Source: Chitinophagales bacterium (GTDB taxonomy: Bacteria; Bacteroidota; Bacteroidia; Chitinophagales; CAIOSU01). Taken from it: 64,000 nt of DNA. This document shows positions 62,463-64,000 of this stretch, one piece after another. The notes below the pieces were generated by a model. The model saw only the letters and a list, made by a program, of their open reading frames with translations. It had not been told where the DNA came from and searched no databases. How positions within the stretch are numbered: position 1 is the stretch's first letter; the number at the start of each line of letters is the position of its first letter. The position numbers and the translations under genes are program-made. The stretch is from NCBI GenBank assembly GCA_026003335.1, contig BPHB01000001.1:1696591-1760590 (forward strand), read 5' to 3'.

Positions 62463-62885
62463 CTATCGGGGGCTTATGGTATAGGTGTAAGACGCAGCAT
62501 CGTTCTTTTTCTCCACGTAAGTATAAACCAGTTGTGTTGGCGGTTCTTCAGCAGAACGACTACCCGGCAGGCTGAACCGGATGTTTATTGTTTTATGGAA
62601 TGTCACACGCAAGCCGCGATGCCGTACCTTACCGAACTTCAGCAGGCGCACCAGCCGCAGAGCCTCTTCATCACAACCGTAGCCGATGCCGTTTTTCACT
62701 GCCGCATGGATCACATTTCCGTTCTGATCCACCTCATACTTTACAGCCACTACTCCTTCGATTCCGTTTTTCAAGGCTTCCTCAGGATAGCGCAGATTTT
62801 CACGGATAAATTTTCGCATAGCATGGTTACCTCCGGGATAGCCGGGATGGCGTATAAAATGTTCCGGCTTTTTTTCCTTTTTCAC
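62463..62885 (-). CDS. TonB C-terminal-domain protein without membrane anchor
   Basis: A 140-residue protein: a short basic start (MKKEKKPEHFIRHPGYPGGN, GTG start), then the TonB C-terminal fold RKFIRENLRYPEEALKNGIE, GVVAVKYEVDQNGNVIHAAV, GYGCDEEALRLVRLLKFGKV. It lacks the N-terminal helix and Pro-rich spacer of TonB, so it is not an ordinary energy transducer and is maybe a fragment or an adapter. The antiporter gene ends ten bases upstream on the same strand. Confidence 0.75.
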   Translation of the reverse strand: MKKEKKPEHFIRHPGYPGGNHAMRKFIRENLRYPEEALKNGIEGVVAVKYEVDQNGNVIHAAVKNGIGYGCDEEALRLVRLLKFGKVRHRGLRVTFHKTINIRFSLPGSRSAEEPPTQLVYTYVEKKNDAASYTYTISPR

Positions 62886-62895
62886 TTCAGGCGAG

Positions 62896-64000
62896 TTAAA
62901 CGGCTATTCCCCAGTGAATGAATATGAGCCATGTTAAAATTAAAACAGGAAAGAGAAAAGGTATGGTATAACGTATTACATAGCCAACAAAGGAAGGCAT
63001 CTCAATACCTGCTTGCTCGGCAATAGATTTCACCATGAAGTTGGGTGCATTGCCAATGTAGGTGCAGGCACCGAAAAATACAGCCGATATGGAAATGGCA
63101 ATCAGCTCGCGGATAGTTTCTGCTGAGCTGGCAAAGAGTCGCACGTCTGCCTTGTTCATAATACTCAGACCGGAATCACCTAACCCGGCTGCCAGAAAAT
63201 TCAGATACGTGGGGGCATTATCCAGCACGCTGGATAACAGGCCGGTAGCCCAGTACAAAGTGTCTTCTGTTACTGCAGCCTGGTGGCCTTGTGCATATGT
63301 ACTGATGAGCTGCAGGGCAGGCATCATAGTGGCGAAAATGCCTATGAACAAATATGCCACTTCACGGATGGGTTCAAAGTTGAATTCATTCTTCTTCAGA
63401 CACACAGCATCAGAAGTGCGATAGGCCAGATAAGCTGTCAACAGCATAATGGCTTCCCGGAGGAATGAAATCCTGTCGCCATGATAAGGGATGGCCGGCA
63501 GCCAGGGAAAAATACCCGGATCCAGAAATACGGCCCCTATAGTAACGACCAGCCAGAAAATGTTTTTACTCCCCTTGAAGACTATCCTCCCTGTAAAATT
63601 TTCTTCACTACTTCCGGATTTGCTGTAATGGTAGCGATCCAGAAAATAAAAAACCACAGCCAGCAATCCTATACCAAAAAACCATTTGATCCACAAATGC
63701 TGAAGCGTCCAGAAAAAGGGCACTCCTTTGAGGAAGCCAAGAAACAAAGGCGGATCACCGATAGGAGTAAGGCAGCCCCCCACGTTGCTTACCATGAAGA
63801 TGAAAAAGACAATATGATAAGCTCTGATGTGGTCTTTGTTCAGGCGGATGTATGGACGAATCAGCAGCATGGAAGCTCCGGTGGTACCGATGATGTTGGC
63901 AATAGCAGCTCCCGTTACCAGTATAATCACATTAACCCAGGGCACACCCTTGTAATCAATCTCAATCAATATACCTCCGGAAGCGACAAATAAAGCCGTC
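62896..64000 (-). CDS. nhaD: NhaD-type sodium/proton antiporter (5' partial)
   Basis: Ion-transporter superfamily protein that continues past the right window edge: the frame is open upstream (TALFVASGGILIEIDYKGVP). Visible parts: NVIILVTGAAIANIIGTTGA, IVFFIFMVSNVGGCLTPIGD with PPLFLGFLKGVPFFW, and FFGACTYIGNAPNFMVKSIA. The paired GNAPN and GDPPLF signatures with conserved Asp are typical of NhaD. Likely exports sodium in exchange for protons in the inner membrane. The last 357 codons are seen. Confidence 0.88.
   Translation of the reverse strand, partial: TALFVASGGILIEIDYKGVPWVNVIILVTGAAIANIIGTTGASMLLIRPYIRLNKDHIRAYHIVFFIFMVSNVGGCLTPIGDPPLFLGFLKGVPFFWTLQHLWIKWFFGIGLLAVVFYFLDRYHYSKSGSSEENFTGRIVFKGSKNIFWLVVTIGAVFLDPGIFPWLPAIPYHGDRISFLREAIMLLTAYLAYRTSDAVCLKKNEFNFEPIREVAYLFIGIFATMMPALQLISTYAQGHQAAVTEDTLYWATGLLSSVLDNAPTYLNFLAAGLGDSGLSIMNKADVRLFASSAETIRELIAISISAVFFGACTYIGNAPNFMVKSIAEQAGIEMPSFVGYVIRYTIPFLFPVLILTWLIFIHWGIAV

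Overview
The window comes from a member of the Bacteroidota, most likely an environmental Chitinophagales/Saprospirales-type lineage; I cannot place it further. The evidence is secreted proteins with type IX secretion (T9SS) sorting domains of type A and type B, a PorP/SprF protein beside the type B adhesin, PKD-rich and beta-helix surface proteins, a PadR-PspC/GIN operon, families such as DUF2452, DUF4286, DUF4468 and DUF2490, and promoter -7 boxes fitting the Bacteroidota consensus TAnnTTTG. I see no rRNA, tRNA or CRISPR array.

Layout. 1-15.5 kb: surface proteins (beta-helix protein cut by the left edge, PKD adhesin plus PorP/SprF, other exported proteins) mixed with dapA and gyrB. 15.5-31.5 kb: housekeeping and envelope genes (elbB, O-antigen ligase, PPK2, TPR and beta-propeller proteins, glycosyltransferase, tryptophan 2,3-dioxygenase, the padR-PspC-DUF4286 operon, polA, lemA-TPM-TPM). 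32-41 kb: an accessory type I restriction-modification (RM) island in the order hsdR, RAYT-like HUH transposase, hsdS, fic, gene remnant, rhuM-doc, hsdM. 41.4-64 kb: GNAT-nitrilase fusion, several DoxX/HTTM-like membrane proteins, cytochrome c, anmK, an NAD-dependent epimerase, metG, LD-carboxypeptidase, pnuC-nadR, a GAF/PP2C phosphatase, serA, a secreted nuclease, a TonB-like protein and an NhaD-type antiporter cut by the right edge.

The RM island is the most interesting part. Between fic and rhuM lies a 169-bp fossil that begins as the 5' end of hsdM and ends as the 3' end of hsdS. So fic is flanked by two copies of an hsdS 3' end, and rhuM by two copies of an hsdM 5' end. The simplest reading is that two tandem units, each ordered hsdS - Fic-domain gene - hsdM, were fused by a deletion. 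Fic-domain proteins placed between S and M and overlapping hsdM by ATGA suggest toxins tied to the RM complex, comparable in logic to PrrC guarded by EcoprrI. The HUH transposase gene overlaps hsdS by ATGA and contains a perfect 22-bp palindrome and a (CAA)10 tract; hsdS carries an in-frame REP-like hairpin.

Three other genes are broken: polA and a DUF2490 gene by apparent single-base frameshifts, and an NQO-type quinone reductase by one in-frame TAA. The two frameshifts fall at short A-runs, so sequencing or assembly error must be excluded first. All functions below come from reading motifs and family resemblance; no database search was run.
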